Source: Methylomonas montana
GTDB taxonomy: Bacteria; Pseudomonadota; Gammaproteobacteria; Methylococcales; Methylomonadaceae
Direction of reading: 5' to 3'
Length of the DNA: 64,000 nt
Assembly: GCF_030490285.1 (NCBI RefSeq)
Contig: NZ_CP129884.1
Coordinates: forward strand, 3,348,001 to 3,412,000
Under the pieces are notes generated by a model. That model did not search any database, was not told the origin of the DNA, and saw only the letters and a list, made by a program, of their open reading frames with translations. Position 1 is the stretch's first letter. Every line of letters begins with the position of its first letter. Of this stretch, positions 20,393 through 29,228 are shown in pieces. A program made the translations under genes and the position numbers.

Positions 20393-21619
20393 ATGACAGC
20401 CAAAAAGCATATCCTCTTTGTAGACGACACCGAAAATGTAATCAGCGGCATTCAGCGCCAACTGCGCCCCTATCGCGATCAGTGGCAATTGTTTTTTGCC
20501 TGTAGCGGTGCCGAAGCTTTGGAAATCATGGCGCAACAGCCGATAGACTTAATCGTCAGCGATATGATGATGCCTGCGATGTGTGGCGACGAACTGTTAA
20601 AACGCGTCAGCGAACAATATCCTGGCGCGGTACGAATGATACTTAGCGGTTACGCCAACGAAGACTCGCTGAAAAGCGGCCTGGAAGTTGCCCACCAGTA
20701 TCTCAGTAAACCTTGTAGCGCCGAAATGCTACGCGAGGCGATTTCCCAGATTTTCAAAATCCAGGCCTGTGTCAGCAACCCGCGCATCGCCGCAGAGGTG
20801 GGCGACGCCAACCAACTGCCTAGTCTGCCGAAAATCTATCAAGAACTGAATGCGGCGATGACCAATGAAAACACTACCAGCCGCGATATCGCCGACATTT
20901 TTGCCCGCGACATGGTGCTGTCCGCCAAATTGCTACAGCTGGTCAACTCGCCTTATTTCGGTTTGAATCGGGTGGTTTCCAGCCTGACCGACGCCATCAA
21001 TTTGATCGGCCTGAAAAAACTCAATAATCTGGTATTGTCGGTGCATGTCAAAACGGCATTCCCGGTCAGCAACCCGGAAATGCAACGCTATATGGAATAT
21101 CTATGGCAGGACGCCGGCCGTGTCGCCGAACTGGCGCGCTTGATTGCCTTATCGGAAAATCAGCAAGGAGATCGCCCCGACCAAGCTTACCTAGGAGGAC
21201 TGTTGCACAATATGGGCCTGTTGATTTTCCTGTCAAGTGGCGGCGATAAACTCAAGACCTTGATGGATAGGGTGAAAAATACCGACACCCCGATTCCCGA
21301 GCTAGAAACGGCTATTTTTGGCTTCACCCGCTCGGAAGCCGCGGCTTATGTGTTGAGCCTATGGAAAATTCCACCGCGCATCATTGAAGCCATACTGCTA
21401 CAAAACAATCCCGGCGACAGCGATTACGACGGCGTCAACGCGCTCACCGCGGTGCACGTCGCCGCATGCCTGTTAAAACCTTCGGTTATGAAAGACTATG
21501 ACCGGCTGTTTGAAATGACGCTGGATAGCGGCTACTTGCAAAGATTGGATAAATTGCAACGCTTGCCGGACTGGCAAGCGCTGGCGGAGAAAGTCCTCAT
21601 GTTTTCCTCAGCAAAATAG
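20393..21619 (+). CDS. Response regulator with HDOD output domain
   Basis: The 408-residue protein starts 3 bp after the kinase stop. The N-terminal receiver has the acidic pair Asp11-Asp12, phospho-acceptor Asp57 (LIVSDMMMP) and the conserved Lys in YLSKP. The C-terminal HDOD domain (from about 138) has the LPSLPKIYQEL start, LLQLVNSPYFG and LIGLKKLNNLVLS signatures. HDOD is a degenerate HD-like domain without phosphohydrolase metal ligands and acts in signalling, motility and c-di-GMP circuits. It is probably controlled by the adjacent kinase. Confidence 0.9.
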   Translation: MTAKKHILFVDDTENVISGIQRQLRPYRDQWQLFFACSGAEALEIMAQQPIDLIVSDMMMPAMCGDELLKRVSEQYPGAVRMILSGYANEDSLKSGLEVAHQYLSKPCSAEMLREAISQIFKIQACVSNPRIAAEVGDANQLPSLPKIYQELNAAMTNENTTSRDIADIFARDMVLSAKLLQLVNSPYFGLNRVVSSLTDAINLIGLKKLNNLVLSVHVKTAFPVSNPEMQRYMEYLWQDAGRVAELARLIALSENQQGDRPDQAYLGGLLHNMGLLIFLSSGGDKLKTLMDRVKNTDTPIPELETAIFGFTRSEAAAYVLSLWKIPPRIIEAILLQNNPGDSDYDGVNALTAVHVAACLLKPSVMKDYDRLFEMTLDSGYLQRLDKLQRLPDWQALAEKVLMFSSAK

Positions 21620-21628
21620 GGATGGGAA

Positions 21629-22855
21629 GTGCCAGTCACATCAACTGATAAAATTCTCTGCGTCGATGACGAAGAAAATATTTTGCATGTATTTCGCCGC
21701 ACCCTGGGCCGCAAATTCGATCTTCATACCGCCAACTCAGCGGAAACCGCGTTGGACTTGCTGCGCGAACACGGCGATTTTGCGGTAATCCTGTCCGACT
21801 ACAACATGCCCGGTATTAATGGTGTGGAGTTCCTGAAGATGGCGAGCGCCCTATCTCCCGACAGCGTGTTGGTGATGCTCACCGGCAATATAGAGTTGGA
21901 CGTGGCGATCAGAACCATCAATGAGACCAATATTTTCCGCTACATGCCCAAACCCTGTCCGGTGGAGGTAATGCGTAAAGTCATCGCCGATGCATTGGCG
22001 CAATACCACTTGATCCTTGCCAAACAACGACTAAGCCAGGAGTTGGCAAAAAAAAACCAGGAATTGGCGAGCAGCAACGCCAAATTGGCCCAAAAAAAGC
22101 ATTTGCTGGAACACGAGCTGGAGATGGCCAGAATCGTTTACAGCAAGGTCAACCAATACGGTCATGAAGAACTCGACGGTCTGGATCATTTCATCGCCGC
22201 CAAGGAAACCGTGGGTGGCGACTTTTTACTGACACACACGAGTACCGATAAGCGCTCGCTTTATTTGATGATGGGCGACCTGACCGGTCACGGCTTGCAA
22301 TCAGCGTTGGCGGTGTTATTGGTCGCCGAAATATTCGATGTGCTTTGCAGCAGCCAGCCCAGCGTCGAAGCGCTGGCACACAGCATCAACGAAAAGATGT
22401 GTCTCAAACTGCCTACCGGCCTGTTTTGCGCGGCTTTACTGGTCAAATTGGATTTCAACAGCGACGAAATCCATGTCTGGCAAGGCGGCATGCCCGACGT
22501 TTATTTATTGGATGCCCAAGGCGCGGTATTGAAAACGTTACAATCCACCAATCTACCGCTGGGCATACTGGCCGAACAAGACTTCACCGGCAGCGTCGGC
22601 TGCTACTCTATTAACGAAGCGCAATCGCTACTTGTCTACAGCGACGGCGTGACCGAACAAATCGGCACCGACCAAACCATGTTTGGCTGCGAACGCCTAA
22701 AAAACGCTTTGCATGACATCCCAGCCGGCAGCCGGCGGGTTGATCATGTCGTGGCAAAACTGCGCGCCCATCAGCAGCTGCACCCACAGATTGACGATAT
22801 ATCCCTCTTCGAACTGCACTTGCCCCGTATTAGACTAGCCTTGGAGCATCTATGA
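21629..22855 (+). CDS. Response regulator with SpoIIE/PP2C-type phosphatase output
   Basis: The 408-residue protein begins with GTG at 21629, 9 bp after the HDOD regulator. The receiver has Asp13-Asp14 and the phospho-acceptor Asp57 (ILSDYNMPG). A coiled-coil linker (about 130-175; KQRLSQELAKKNQEL) leads to a SpoIIE-like PPM phosphatase with the metal-binding VGGDF and GDLTGHG motifs and a late YSDGVTEQ motif. Such proteins (RsbU type) dephosphorylate an anti-sigma-factor antagonist in partner-switching systems. No STAS or RsbW partner is in this cluster, so the substrate is elsewhere or different. Confidence 0.9.
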   Translation: MPVTSTDKILCVDDEENILHVFRRTLGRKFDLHTANSAETALDLLREHGDFAVILSDYNMPGINGVEFLKMASALSPDSVLVMLTGNIELDVAIRTINETNIFRYMPKPCPVEVMRKVIADALAQYHLILAKQRLSQELAKKNQELASSNAKLAQKKHLLEHELEMARIVYSKVNQYGHEELDGLDHFIAAKETVGGDFLLTHTSTDKRSLYLMMGDLTGHGLQSALAVLLVAEIFDVLCSSQPSVEALAHSINEKMCLKLPTGLFCAALLVKLDFNSDEIHVWQGGMPDVYLLDAQGAVLKTLQSTNLPLGILAEQDFTGSVGCYSINEAQSLLVYSDGVTEQIGTDQTMFGCERLKNALHDIPAGSRRVDHVVAKLRAHQQLHPQIDDISLFELHLPRIRLALEHL

Positions 22856-24459
22856 CCGAATCGGCCAGCGGCATCAGCCAAAAAACTCTGTTTGTCGACG
22901 ACGAGGTGCTATTGCTGGAAGGCGTAAAACGCCAGTTGCGTCGCGATTTCGATATCGCAGTCGCCGAGGGTGGCGAAGCGGCCTTGGCCAGATTAGCCTG
23001 CGACGGGCCGTTTGCCGTGGTGGTATCGGATTACAACATGCCAGGCATGGATGGCATAGCCTTTCTGAACGAAGTCCATCGCCGTTATCCAGACACCGTA
23101 TTGGTAATGCTGACCGGCCGCGCCGAACTGGATCTTGCCGTCAATGCCTTGCACAACGCCCATATTTCCCGATTTCTCAACAAACCTTGCCCTAAGGAAG
23201 TGTTGCTGGAAACCCTGAGCGACGGCCTGGAACAATATCGGCTGAGGATGTCCGAACAAATTCTGCAAAACCAGTTGCAACAGGCTAATCAACAACTCAA
23301 TTTGCTGAACAGCCAGCTGGAAACCTTGGTCGCGCAAAAGACCCGCGCCTTGCAACTGCAATACCGCTACGTCGCCCGCATAACGCAAATGGGCAATTCT
23401 CAGGCCATTCTCGATGCCTTGATCGACGCCGTCGGCGAGTTGACCGGTTTACGCACCATCAGCCTGTGGCTGAGCCCACAGTTGGATAGCCAATTCAGCT
23501 GCCGCTATCCGGCTCAAACCGACTGCAAGGTATTTAACGCCAGCCAATGCCCGGATGGCATCATCAAAAACATCTTGAACGACAGGCAAATCTGGCAAGC
23601 CGGTCAATCAGGCGACACCGTGCTTAGTGAGTTCGAGCTATCGCTGTTTGCCGGAACGGCCTTTATGTCGATTCCGTTACCGGGAAAAGCAGGCGTATTG
23701 GGTTTAGTCAACTTGGCCGGCGATCGTGCCGCACTGGAAAATGATGAGCTAGCAGCCTTGGCCAGCATGGCCGATGTGACCGCCACTGCCTTGCAAAGCC
23801 ACTGGCATCGCGAAGCATTCGAGGATGCCCAAGACGCAATCATTACCGCGCTGGCTAAGTTATCTGAATACCGCGACCCGGAAACCGGCGCCCATCTGCT
23901 ACGCCTAAAACAATACTGCGCGCTGATTTGCCGATTTTTAGCTGAAACCGACAAATATCGCGGCGTCGTCACCCCGGCGTTTACTCAAGACTTGGTGCGC
24001 TCATCGCCGCTGCACGACATCGGCAAGGTCGGCATCCCCGATGCCATCTTGAAAAAACCCGGCCGCTTGACCCCGGACGAATTCGAAGTGATGAAAACCC
24101 ATGCTCAAATCGGTGGCGATACACTACGCACGGTGTTCGAGCAGTATCCTTCGCAAACTTTCATCAAATGCGGCATGGACGTAGCCTACGGCCACCATGA
24201 AAAATGGAACGGCAGCGGCTATCCCAACGGCTTGCAAGGCAACTCGATTCCATTGGCGGCCCGGATTTTGGCCTTGGTCGACGTCTATGACGCACTGACC
24301 TGCCGGCGCGTCTACAAAGTGCCGTATTCCCGCGAGCAAGCCAACAGCATCATCAGCGAAGGCAACGGCAGCCATTTCGACCCGGACATCGTCGCGGCAT
24401 TTTTATGCGGCGAAGCCGAATTTCATCGTATTGCCGAACAATTTGCCGACATCGTCTGA
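22852..24459 (+). CDS. Response regulator with GAF-like and HD-GYP domains
   Basis: The 535-residue protein overlaps the previous gene by ATGA, so translation is coupled. It has a receiver (phospho-acceptor Asp60), a coiled coil (about 140-165), a GAF-like domain (about 180-325) and a complete HD-GYP domain. His388-Asp389 form the HD pair, followed by KTHAQIGG and the HHEKWNGSGYP signature at about 448-458. All canonical HD-GYP residues appear present, so c-di-GMP phosphodiesterase activity (RpfG-like) is expected. It closes the four-gene signalling operon. Confidence 0.93.
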   Translation: MTESASGISQKTLFVDDEVLLLEGVKRQLRRDFDIAVAEGGEAALARLACDGPFAVVVSDYNMPGMDGIAFLNEVHRRYPDTVLVMLTGRAELDLAVNALHNAHISRFLNKPCPKEVLLETLSDGLEQYRLRMSEQILQNQLQQANQQLNLLNSQLETLVAQKTRALQLQYRYVARITQMGNSQAILDALIDAVGELTGLRTISLWLSPQLDSQFSCRYPAQTDCKVFNASQCPDGIIKNILNDRQIWQAGQSGDTVLSEFELSLFAGTAFMSIPLPGKAGVLGLVNLAGDRAALENDELAALASMADVTATALQSHWHREAFEDAQDAIITALAKLSEYRDPETGAHLLRLKQYCALICRFLAETDKYRGVVTPAFTQDLVRSSPLHDIGKVGIPDAILKKPGRLTPDEFEVMKTHAQIGGDTLRTVFEQYPSQTFIKCGMDVAYGHHEKWNGSGYPNGLQGNSIPLAARILALVDVYDALTCRRVYKVPYSREQANSIISEGNGSHFDPDIVAAFLCGEAEFHRIAEQFADIV

Positions 24460-24535
24460 GTCGAATATCCGTGGTCGAAACGGCGTGGTTGTTGAAACGA
24501 ACCGGCGCCACTTCGCCCCGTCGTTGCCCAGCGGT

Positions 24536-25279
24536 TCAATCCTCCAGATTACGCACAAAGGTGTAACCACCTGAGGTTTGCTTCATCCGATATAAACTCG
24601 CCGGCCGGCCGCCTTCCGAGCGTTTTTCGCCGGTATCGATCAGCAATTCCGCCTGCTCGATGCGGCGGCGAAAGGATTTTTTTTGCAAACTCTTGCCGAT
24701 CAGTACTTCATGCAAATGTTGGAGTTCCGGCAGCGTGAAGGCTTCCGGCAGCGCATACGCCGGCACGATGGAATACAGCGCTTTTTGCCGCAGCCTCTCC
24801 CGCGCCAAGCCGATGATGGTTTGATGATCGAAAGCCAAATCCATCTGATCGACTGCCTCCAGCGCCAACCATTGCACATCCGCGACGCTGGCGATATGCG
24901 CTTCACAGGCCTGATAAGCCATCAACGCGGTATAGGCTATGGTCACCGACCAGCCGCGCCGATCGCGCCTGGCATTACCTATGCATTGCAGTTGTTCCAG
25001 ATACGGCGGCTCGATGCCGGTCTTGTCTTTCAATTTGCGCCGCACCGTATCTTCCAGGGTTTTATCCTGTTGCAAATCGACAAAGCCGCCCGGCAAGCCC
25101 CATTTACCCAGCTCCGGGTGATTCGAGCGTTGTACCAATAACACTTTCAAACAGGCTTCGTGATAGGTAAACAGCACCGCATCGACGCTGAGCAGCGGGC
25201 TGTCGTATCGGCGTTTATCGTATTCGGCTAAAAACTGGTTTTCGTCCATAGGCATTTTAGTTCGGTGCATTTTTTCCAA
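24536..25279 (-). CDS. nrtR: NrtR-type transcriptional regulator with degenerate Nudix domain
   Basis: The 247-residue protein combines an N-terminal Nudix fold (about 28-150; KWGLPGGFVDLQQDKTLED) with a C-terminal winged helix (about 165-247; GRPASLYRM). The Nudix box lacks the catalytic REUXEE glutamates (it has RRKLKDKTG), which fits NrtR proteins that bind ADP-ribose or related NAD metabolites without hydrolysing them. NrtR regulators repress NAD-metabolism genes. It is divergent from an SPFH/NAD-kinase-like pair, and three copies of GTGTCT-N4-GTCACT lie between them. The exact effector and target set are inferred. Confidence 0.82.
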   Translation of the reverse strand: MEKMHRTKMPMDENQFLAEYDKRRYDSPLLSVDAVLFTYHEACLKVLLVQRSNHPELGKWGLPGGFVDLQQDKTLEDTVRRKLKDKTGIEPPYLEQLQCIGNARRDRRGWSVTIAYTALMAYQACEAHIASVADVQWLALEAVDQMDLAFDHQTIIGLARERLRQKALYSIVPAYALPEAFTLPELQHLHEVLIGKSLQKKSFRRRIEQAELLIDTGEKRSEGGRPASLYRMKQTSGGYTFVRNLED

Positions 25280-25304
25280 AGAACCGCCATTGTCGCAAAA
25301 ATTT

Positions 25305-25320
25305 GTGTCTTATTGTCACT
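25305..25320 (+). promoter_or_regulatory. Candidate NrtR operator, copy 1
   Basis: GTGTCTTATTGTCACT matches the pattern GTGTCT-N4-GTCACT shared with two further copies in the same 117-bp divergent gap. It lies 26 bp upstream of the predicted nrtR-like start, so binding here would suit autoregulation. Confidence 0.6.
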
Positions 25321-25338
25321 TATGTGCTTGACAACAAG

Positions 25339-25380
25339 GTGTCTATAGGTCACTATTTATCTTAAGTGACTTTTAGACAC
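25339..25380. promoter_or_regulatory. Candidate NrtR operator pair, inverted copies 2 and 3
   Basis: GTGTCTATAGGTCACT (25339-25354) and, inverted, AGTGACTTTTAGACAC (25365-25380) match at 14 of 16 positions as a large palindrome with a 10-bp centre. Both follow the motif GTGTCT-N4-GTCACT. They end 16 bp before the SPFH gene start, where repressor binding could block transcription. The ribosome-binding site TAGGAG follows directly. Confidence 0.7.
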
Positions 25381-25396
25381 AATTAGGAGCAATATC

Positions 25397-26419
25397 ATGT
25401 TAGGCATTCAATACTTCAAAGCGGACTCTTCAACCTTTGTGATCAAAACCGTCAACGGCCGTATTCGCAAGAAAGGCAAAGGCCTGAGTTTTTTCTATAA
25501 CGTCGCCACCGCTTCGATCGCGGCGGTGCCGGTCAACGCCCAGGAAGCACCGTTCATTTTCAAGTTGCTGACGGCAGATTTTCAGGCAGTGACCGTGCAA
25601 GGCCAGGTTACCTATCGGGTGGCCGCGCCGGAAACCATGGCCGAGATGCTGAATTACAGCCTGAAAAACGACGGCCTCAGTTATGTTTCGGAAGACCCGT
25701 TGAAACTGTCAGATCGAGTGATTCGCATCGTGCAATCCATCGTCCAAAATAAAGTCCAAACCAGCGGGCTGCGCGACGCCTTGAAACTGGGGCAAACCTT
25801 GGTCACCCTGCTCCGGGAACAACTGGTCGGGGATTCGCCGTTGGCGGCATTGGGCATTGCCTTGCTGGATGTCTCGATCAGCGCCGTGCAACCGACCCCG
25901 GAAACGACCCGCGCTTTGGAGGCGGAAGCCAGGGAGTCAATTTTGAAGGAAGCCGACGACGCGATTTACGATCGGCGTAAATCCGCGGTCGAACAGGAAC
26001 GCACCATCAAGGAAGCCGAACTGCAAACCGAGTTATCGGTGCAGCAAAAAGAACAGGAAATCGAGGAATCGCGCATCCTCAACGAGCGCACCATCCAGCG
26101 CGGAAAAGTCGAAACCGAACGCGAGCGCTTGCAGGCCGAGATCGCCGCCGAAACCCAACGCAAGGCATTGGTGACTTTAAACAGCGAAAACAGCCGCCAG
26201 CAAGCCGATGCGGAAGCGTACGCGATTACCGAACGCATGAAGGCGTTCAGGGAGTTGCCGGTGGAAAACCTTAGAGCCATGGCACTAGCTAAAATGGACC
26301 CCGAACAACTGATGGCGATGGCCTTCGAATCGTTGGCACAAAACGCCGGCAAGATCGGCGAATTGAACATCACGCCCGATTTGTTTGGACAAATGCTGAA
26401 AAAATCGGTGCGTAGCTGA
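25397..26419 (+). CDS. SPFH/Band 7 domain protein
   Basis: The 340-residue protein has an SPFH (stomatin/prohibitin) domain in about residues 15-175 and then a long charged coiled coil (about 175-285) typical of oligomerising band-7 proteins. Unlike HflC or prohibitin it has no N-terminal membrane segment. The start MLGIQYFKADSS is hydrophilic, so membrane association would be peripheral or partner-mediated. A GGAG site precedes the ATG. It overlaps the next gene by one base (TGATG), implying translational coupling, and sits behind candidate NrtR operators. Confidence 0.85.
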   Translation: MLGIQYFKADSSTFVIKTVNGRIRKKGKGLSFFYNVATASIAAVPVNAQEAPFIFKLLTADFQAVTVQGQVTYRVAAPETMAEMLNYSLKNDGLSYVSEDPLKLSDRVIRIVQSIVQNKVQTSGLRDALKLGQTLVTLLREQLVGDSPLAALGIALLDVSISAVQPTPETTRALEAEARESILKEADDAIYDRRKSAVEQERTIKEAELQTELSVQQKEQEIEESRILNERTIQRGKVETERERLQAEIAAETQRKALVTLNSENSRQQADAEAYAITERMKAFRELPVENLRAMALAKMDPEQLMAMAFESLAQNAGKIGELNITPDLFGQMLKKSVRS

Positions 26420-27342
26420 TGAGCGGAAATCTTCAATACCGGTTTATTCTGGTAACGCGCAAAACCCGGTTGCAGGAATTGATCGAACGCTTCAACACTT
26501 GGCCGCAAGCCCGCTTTTATCTTGAGCACAATCAGGTCGATGCCCAGGACTATCTGGACGAGCACGATCTGTATCAACGCCGCTTGCAGGAGGCGGAACG
26601 GACATTGAAATCCCTGGGTCGGTTTCAGTTGTTGGAACGCCGTTTGCTGCCCAATTACCAGTTCGGTCCGGCCGATATTGTCGTCACCATCGGCCAGGAC
26701 GGCCTGGTCGCCAATACCTTAAAATATCTGAACGGCCAACCGGTGATCGCCATCAACCCCGATCCGGAGCGTTGGGACGGCAAACTGCTACCCTTCGAAA
26801 TCGGCGATTTACCGGCCGTGGTGACACGCACCCTAGCCGGTAAAGCGGCATGCAAAACCATCAGCTTCGCCGAGGCCAAGACCAACGACGGCCAACGCAT
26901 GCTGGCGGTGAACGACTTGTTTATCGGTCCGAAAAGCCATACCTCGGCCCGCTACCTGTTGTCCTGGGACGGTCGCCAGGAAACACAGTCGTCGTCGGGC
27001 ATCATCGTTTCCACCGGCTTTGGTTCGACCGGCTGGTTTCAGTCCATCCTGGCCGGGGCCTTGGGCGTGGCCGGCAACGAGTCTCATCCGCTCAAGAACG
27101 GCTTTGCCTGGCACGAAAGACGTTTGCAATTTACCGTACGCGAACCTTTTCCCAGCCAAATCACCGGCACCAGCCTGGTGTTCGGTGCGATCACGCCCAA
27201 GACGCCGCTGACCCTGGAATCGCAAATGCCGGAAAACGGCGTGATCTTCTCGGACGGCATCGAAGCGGATTATCTGGCCTTCAACGCCGGCACGGTGGCG
27301 ACGATAGCTTTAGCCGCCAACCAGGGACAATTGATTGTTTGA
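26419..27342 (+). CDS. NAD-kinase-like (ATP-NAD kinase superfamily) protein
   Basis: The protein has 307 residues. The first about 80 are not NAD-kinase-like and may form a separate helical domain. The remainder follows the NAD kinase fold: the GGDG motif appears as GQDG (92-95), the NE motif as Asn165-Asp166, and the STPTGSTAY motif as STGFGSTGW (198-206). The GGDG aspartate and GST core are kept, but several binding residues differ, so the substrate may not be NAD. Its coupling to an SPFH protein and position opposite an NrtR-type regulator suggest a role in NAD(P)-linked physiology. A housekeeping nadK elsewhere is expected. Confidence 0.75.
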   Translation: MSGNLQYRFILVTRKTRLQELIERFNTWPQARFYLEHNQVDAQDYLDEHDLYQRRLQEAERTLKSLGRFQLLERRLLPNYQFGPADIVVTIGQDGLVANTLKYLNGQPVIAINPDPERWDGKLLPFEIGDLPAVVTRTLAGKAACKTISFAEAKTNDGQRMLAVNDLFIGPKSHTSARYLLSWDGRQETQSSSGIIVSTGFGSTGWFQSILAGALGVAGNESHPLKNGFAWHERRLQFTVREPFPSQITGTSLVFGAITPKTPLTLESQMPENGVIFSDGIEADYLAFNAGTVATIALAANQGQLIV

Positions 27343-27438
27343 ACGCCGGCTTAAGAACAAAGCCAGCTCGGCGACCGGGTTTAAGTCAAGAAGACCCAGC
27401 CGCCAACCCGGAAAACAAGACACCGAATGCTAGGGTCT

Positions 27439-28146
27439 CTATTCCTGATGAGCAAACCGCTTGCGCTCCTCGGCGCTTTTACCCAAGGCTTTCGCCATCC
27501 ACGGCGGAGCGGCATCGAAGACTTTTTGAAACTCGGTGAGTTTTTCCACCGCATCGATCACATCCGGTTCCTTGATCGGATAAATATCGGCGCGTATCAC
27601 CTTGGCCGCCGCCGGCCCGCCGATAGATTGCACGAACAGCACATGGCAATCCTTGATCATGTTGGCCCGGAACAGATTTCTGTCGTCGGCACTATCGGCT
27701 TCCAATGTGGAACGAATGTCGATCAAGCGCATATCGTCGCGAGACAGTTGATAGACCAAAAACCGGATGCAGGAGCCGAAATGGCCGTTTAAAAGCTGGC
27801 CGCTATTGGAGGCAATGGCGACCCGGATCGACTCAGGAATATCGCCTTCCTTGTAGGGCATGATTTCCGGCAAACCTTCATCGCCTTCTTCCTCACCCCA
27901 CAGATAGCGCACAGCCAGTTTGATGTTTTCCAAACCGATGCCAATATCCTCGCCGTCCTCCTCGCCGTCCAAACTGCCGATGCCGGTCTTCAAGTTGGTG
28001 ACGGTGATCGATTTAAGTTTTTCGTCGTCCAACGGCGAACCGACTTTTTCGTGCAACACACCGATCAGCTTCGGCACATCCACTCCCGGCAAAATCCGCG
28101 AGGCCAGCGCGATACGCAAAGCCAAATCTCGTGATAATTGTTCCAT
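27439..28146 (-). CDS. nafY: NafY-like nitrogenase cofactor-binding protein
   Basis: I set the start at the ATG at 28144-28146, preceded by AAAGGTAA; the longer reading overlaps the rhodanese gene. The 235-residue protein has a helical N-terminal domain (about 1-60, LALRIALASRILPGVDVPKL) like that of NafY, then a NifX/NifY/NafY-type dinitrogenase FeMo-cofactor-binding domain (about 100-215, IRVAIASNSGQLLNGHFG and a DIRST block). These proteins carry FeMo-co or its precursors and stabilise apodinitrogenase. It is the last gene of an operon behind a sigma54 promoter and a NifA-type site, which strongly supports a nif role. Confidence 0.85.
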   Translation of the reverse strand: MEQLSRDLALRIALASRILPGVDVPKLIGVLHEKVGSPLDDEKLKSITVTNLKTGIGSLDGEEDGEDIGIGLENIKLAVRYLWGEEEGDEGLPEIMPYKEGDIPESIRVAIASNSGQLLNGHFGSCIRFLVYQLSRDDMRLIDIRSTLEADSADDRNLFRANMIKDCHVLFVQSIGGPAAAKVIRADIYPIKEPDVIDAVEKLTEFQKVFDAAPPWMAKALGKSAEERKRFAHQE

Positions 28147-28156
28147 AGCGTTACCT

Positions 28157-28465
28157 TTATAGTTTGTGCTGTTCTTTCCAGTCGGCATAACCGCCGGCCA
28201 TGCTGTACACCTGCTTAAAGCCAAAGTCGCCGAACATTTCAGCCAAGTGCTCGCTGGCATGGCCGTAATAGCAGTAAATCAGCATAGGTTTGGCCTTATC
28301 GGCTGTTTTTAGTAGCGAATCGCGCAATTGCTCATGGACATGCATGGCATTGTCGATATGCCCGACCCGGTAATCCTTCAGGTCGCGGCAATCCAATATC
28401 ATCGGTTGCTGTTCGGCGATCAGCTTTTCGGAATCAACAGCGGAAATAGTTTTAAAATTTTTCAT
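28157..28465 (-). CDS. Single-domain rhodanese-like protein of the nif-type operon
   Basis: The 102-residue protein has a single rhodanese domain. The active-site loop is CYYGHAS with the catalytic Cys near residue 65, and LDCRDLKDYRVGHIDNAMH is the CH2A motif. It probably moves sulfane sulfur. AAAGGGGAA precedes the ATG. It lies between an unknown gene and nafY in one minus-strand operon. Rhodaneses occur in nif regions of other diazotrophs (for example rhdN in Azotobacter), where a role in Fe-S or cofactor sulfur supply is suspected. Confidence 0.88.
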   Translation of the reverse strand: MKNFKTISAVDSEKLIAEQQPMILDCRDLKDYRVGHIDNAMHVHEQLRDSLLKTADKAKPMLIYCYYGHASEHLAEMFGDFGFKQVYSMAGGYADWKEQHKL

Positions 28466-28500
28466 GGCGCATTCCCCTTTAAAGGACCGCGGAACCCAAC

Positions 28501-29076
28501 TTAAACCGGCCCAACTGCTAAGTCTTTCTTCACTTCGATGGTTTGCGCCAGCGCGGCTTCCAGGCTGATTGGCTCGGCTTTGATTTTATAGCCCTTGGCG
28601 GCTTCGTAAACGGTAATCACTTTGTCTTCACCGGATTGGCCTTTCAGATCGGATTTTTCGATATAAAGCTCTTCCAACATCAGGTTCCAAACCATCCCTT
28701 CCTGATGAGGCAACAGGTTAAAGACCACGCCGTCGACAACCACTTGCATCGGCTTGGCAATGTTTTGCACATAAAACAGTGTTGCCGTCTCGGGAGTCAA
28801 CACCTCTTTATATTTTTCGACGAAGATTGGTAAATCTTCCAGTTGGAAAAACAAACCGTTGACGAATAAAAACTTGTCGCTATCAGCCAATATTGCCGAT
28901 TGATTAATCACCATCTCAGGCGTTTTCCGGTCGCGAATATTCGTCGACCCTTCGCGCAATTCTCCTTCGATCAACACCAAGTCGCCGCGAAACGCAGAAA
29001 GCCCGGCTTTGCTGGTCTTGCCCACTAGCGTTGTAATCCACAAAAGGCCTTGGCTGTCGTATTTTTCAAGTAGCAT
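28501..29076 (-). CDS. Unknown 191-residue protein, first gene of the nif-type operon
   Basis: I do not recognise the family. The protein is soluble, with no signal peptide, membrane segment or metal-binding Cys cluster. Its composition is mixed alpha/beta with alternating hydrophobic strands (LLWITTLVG, FLFVNGLFFQL, ATLFYVQNI, MQVVVDGVVFNLL). GGGGA is correctly spaced before the ATG. A canonical sigma54 site lies 52 bp upstream and a TGT-N10-ACA element about 175 bp upstream. With rhodanese and nafY following, it is probably a nitrogenase-associated factor; this is inference from context only. Confidence 0.8.
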   Translation of the reverse strand: MLLEKYDSQGLLWITTLVGKTSKAGLSAFRGDLVLIEGELREGSTNIRDRKTPEMVINQSAILADSDKFLFVNGLFFQLEDLPIFVEKYKEVLTPETATLFYVQNIAKPMQVVVDGVVFNLLPHQEGMVWNLMLEELYIEKSDLKGQSGEDKVITVYEAAKGYKIKAEPISLEAALAQTIEVKKDLAVGPV

Positions 29077-29127
29077 CTGCTTTAATCCCCAATGAAAGGT
29101 AATGAATGAAATATTTAGCAGCTATCA

Positions 29128-29143
29128 AGCAAAACACTTGCCA
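29128..29143 (-). promoter_or_regulatory. Sigma54 (RpoN) promoter
   Basis: The minus strand reads TGGCAAGTGTTTTGCT. GG and GC are separated by exactly 10 bases, as required for -24/-12 elements (consensus TGGCAC-N5-TTGCA). It lies 52 bp before the start of the unknown-rhodanese-nafY operon. Confidence 0.85.
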
Positions 29144-29228
29144 GATATTTAAAACCCTAACAAAGCCAAGGTTGATAAGGATTTGGCTGAAGCGAGCAAT
29201 CGAAATAATTTGAGGAAATAACCGATTT

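Noticed and set aside
25305-25380. Repeats at the nrtR gap as a CRISPR-like array
   Set aside because: There are only three short copies, one inverted, with short unequal spacing; they fit operators.
26850-27539. A 229-codon frame overlapping the NAD-kinase-like gene and the nafY end
   Set aside because: It reads an alternative frame of the NAD-kinase-like gene with an Arg- and Pro-rich product typical of shadows.
28147-28260. N-terminal extension of the nafY frame
   Set aside because: It overlaps the rhodanese gene and lacks NafY similarity; the ATG at 28146 has AAAGGTAA upstream.
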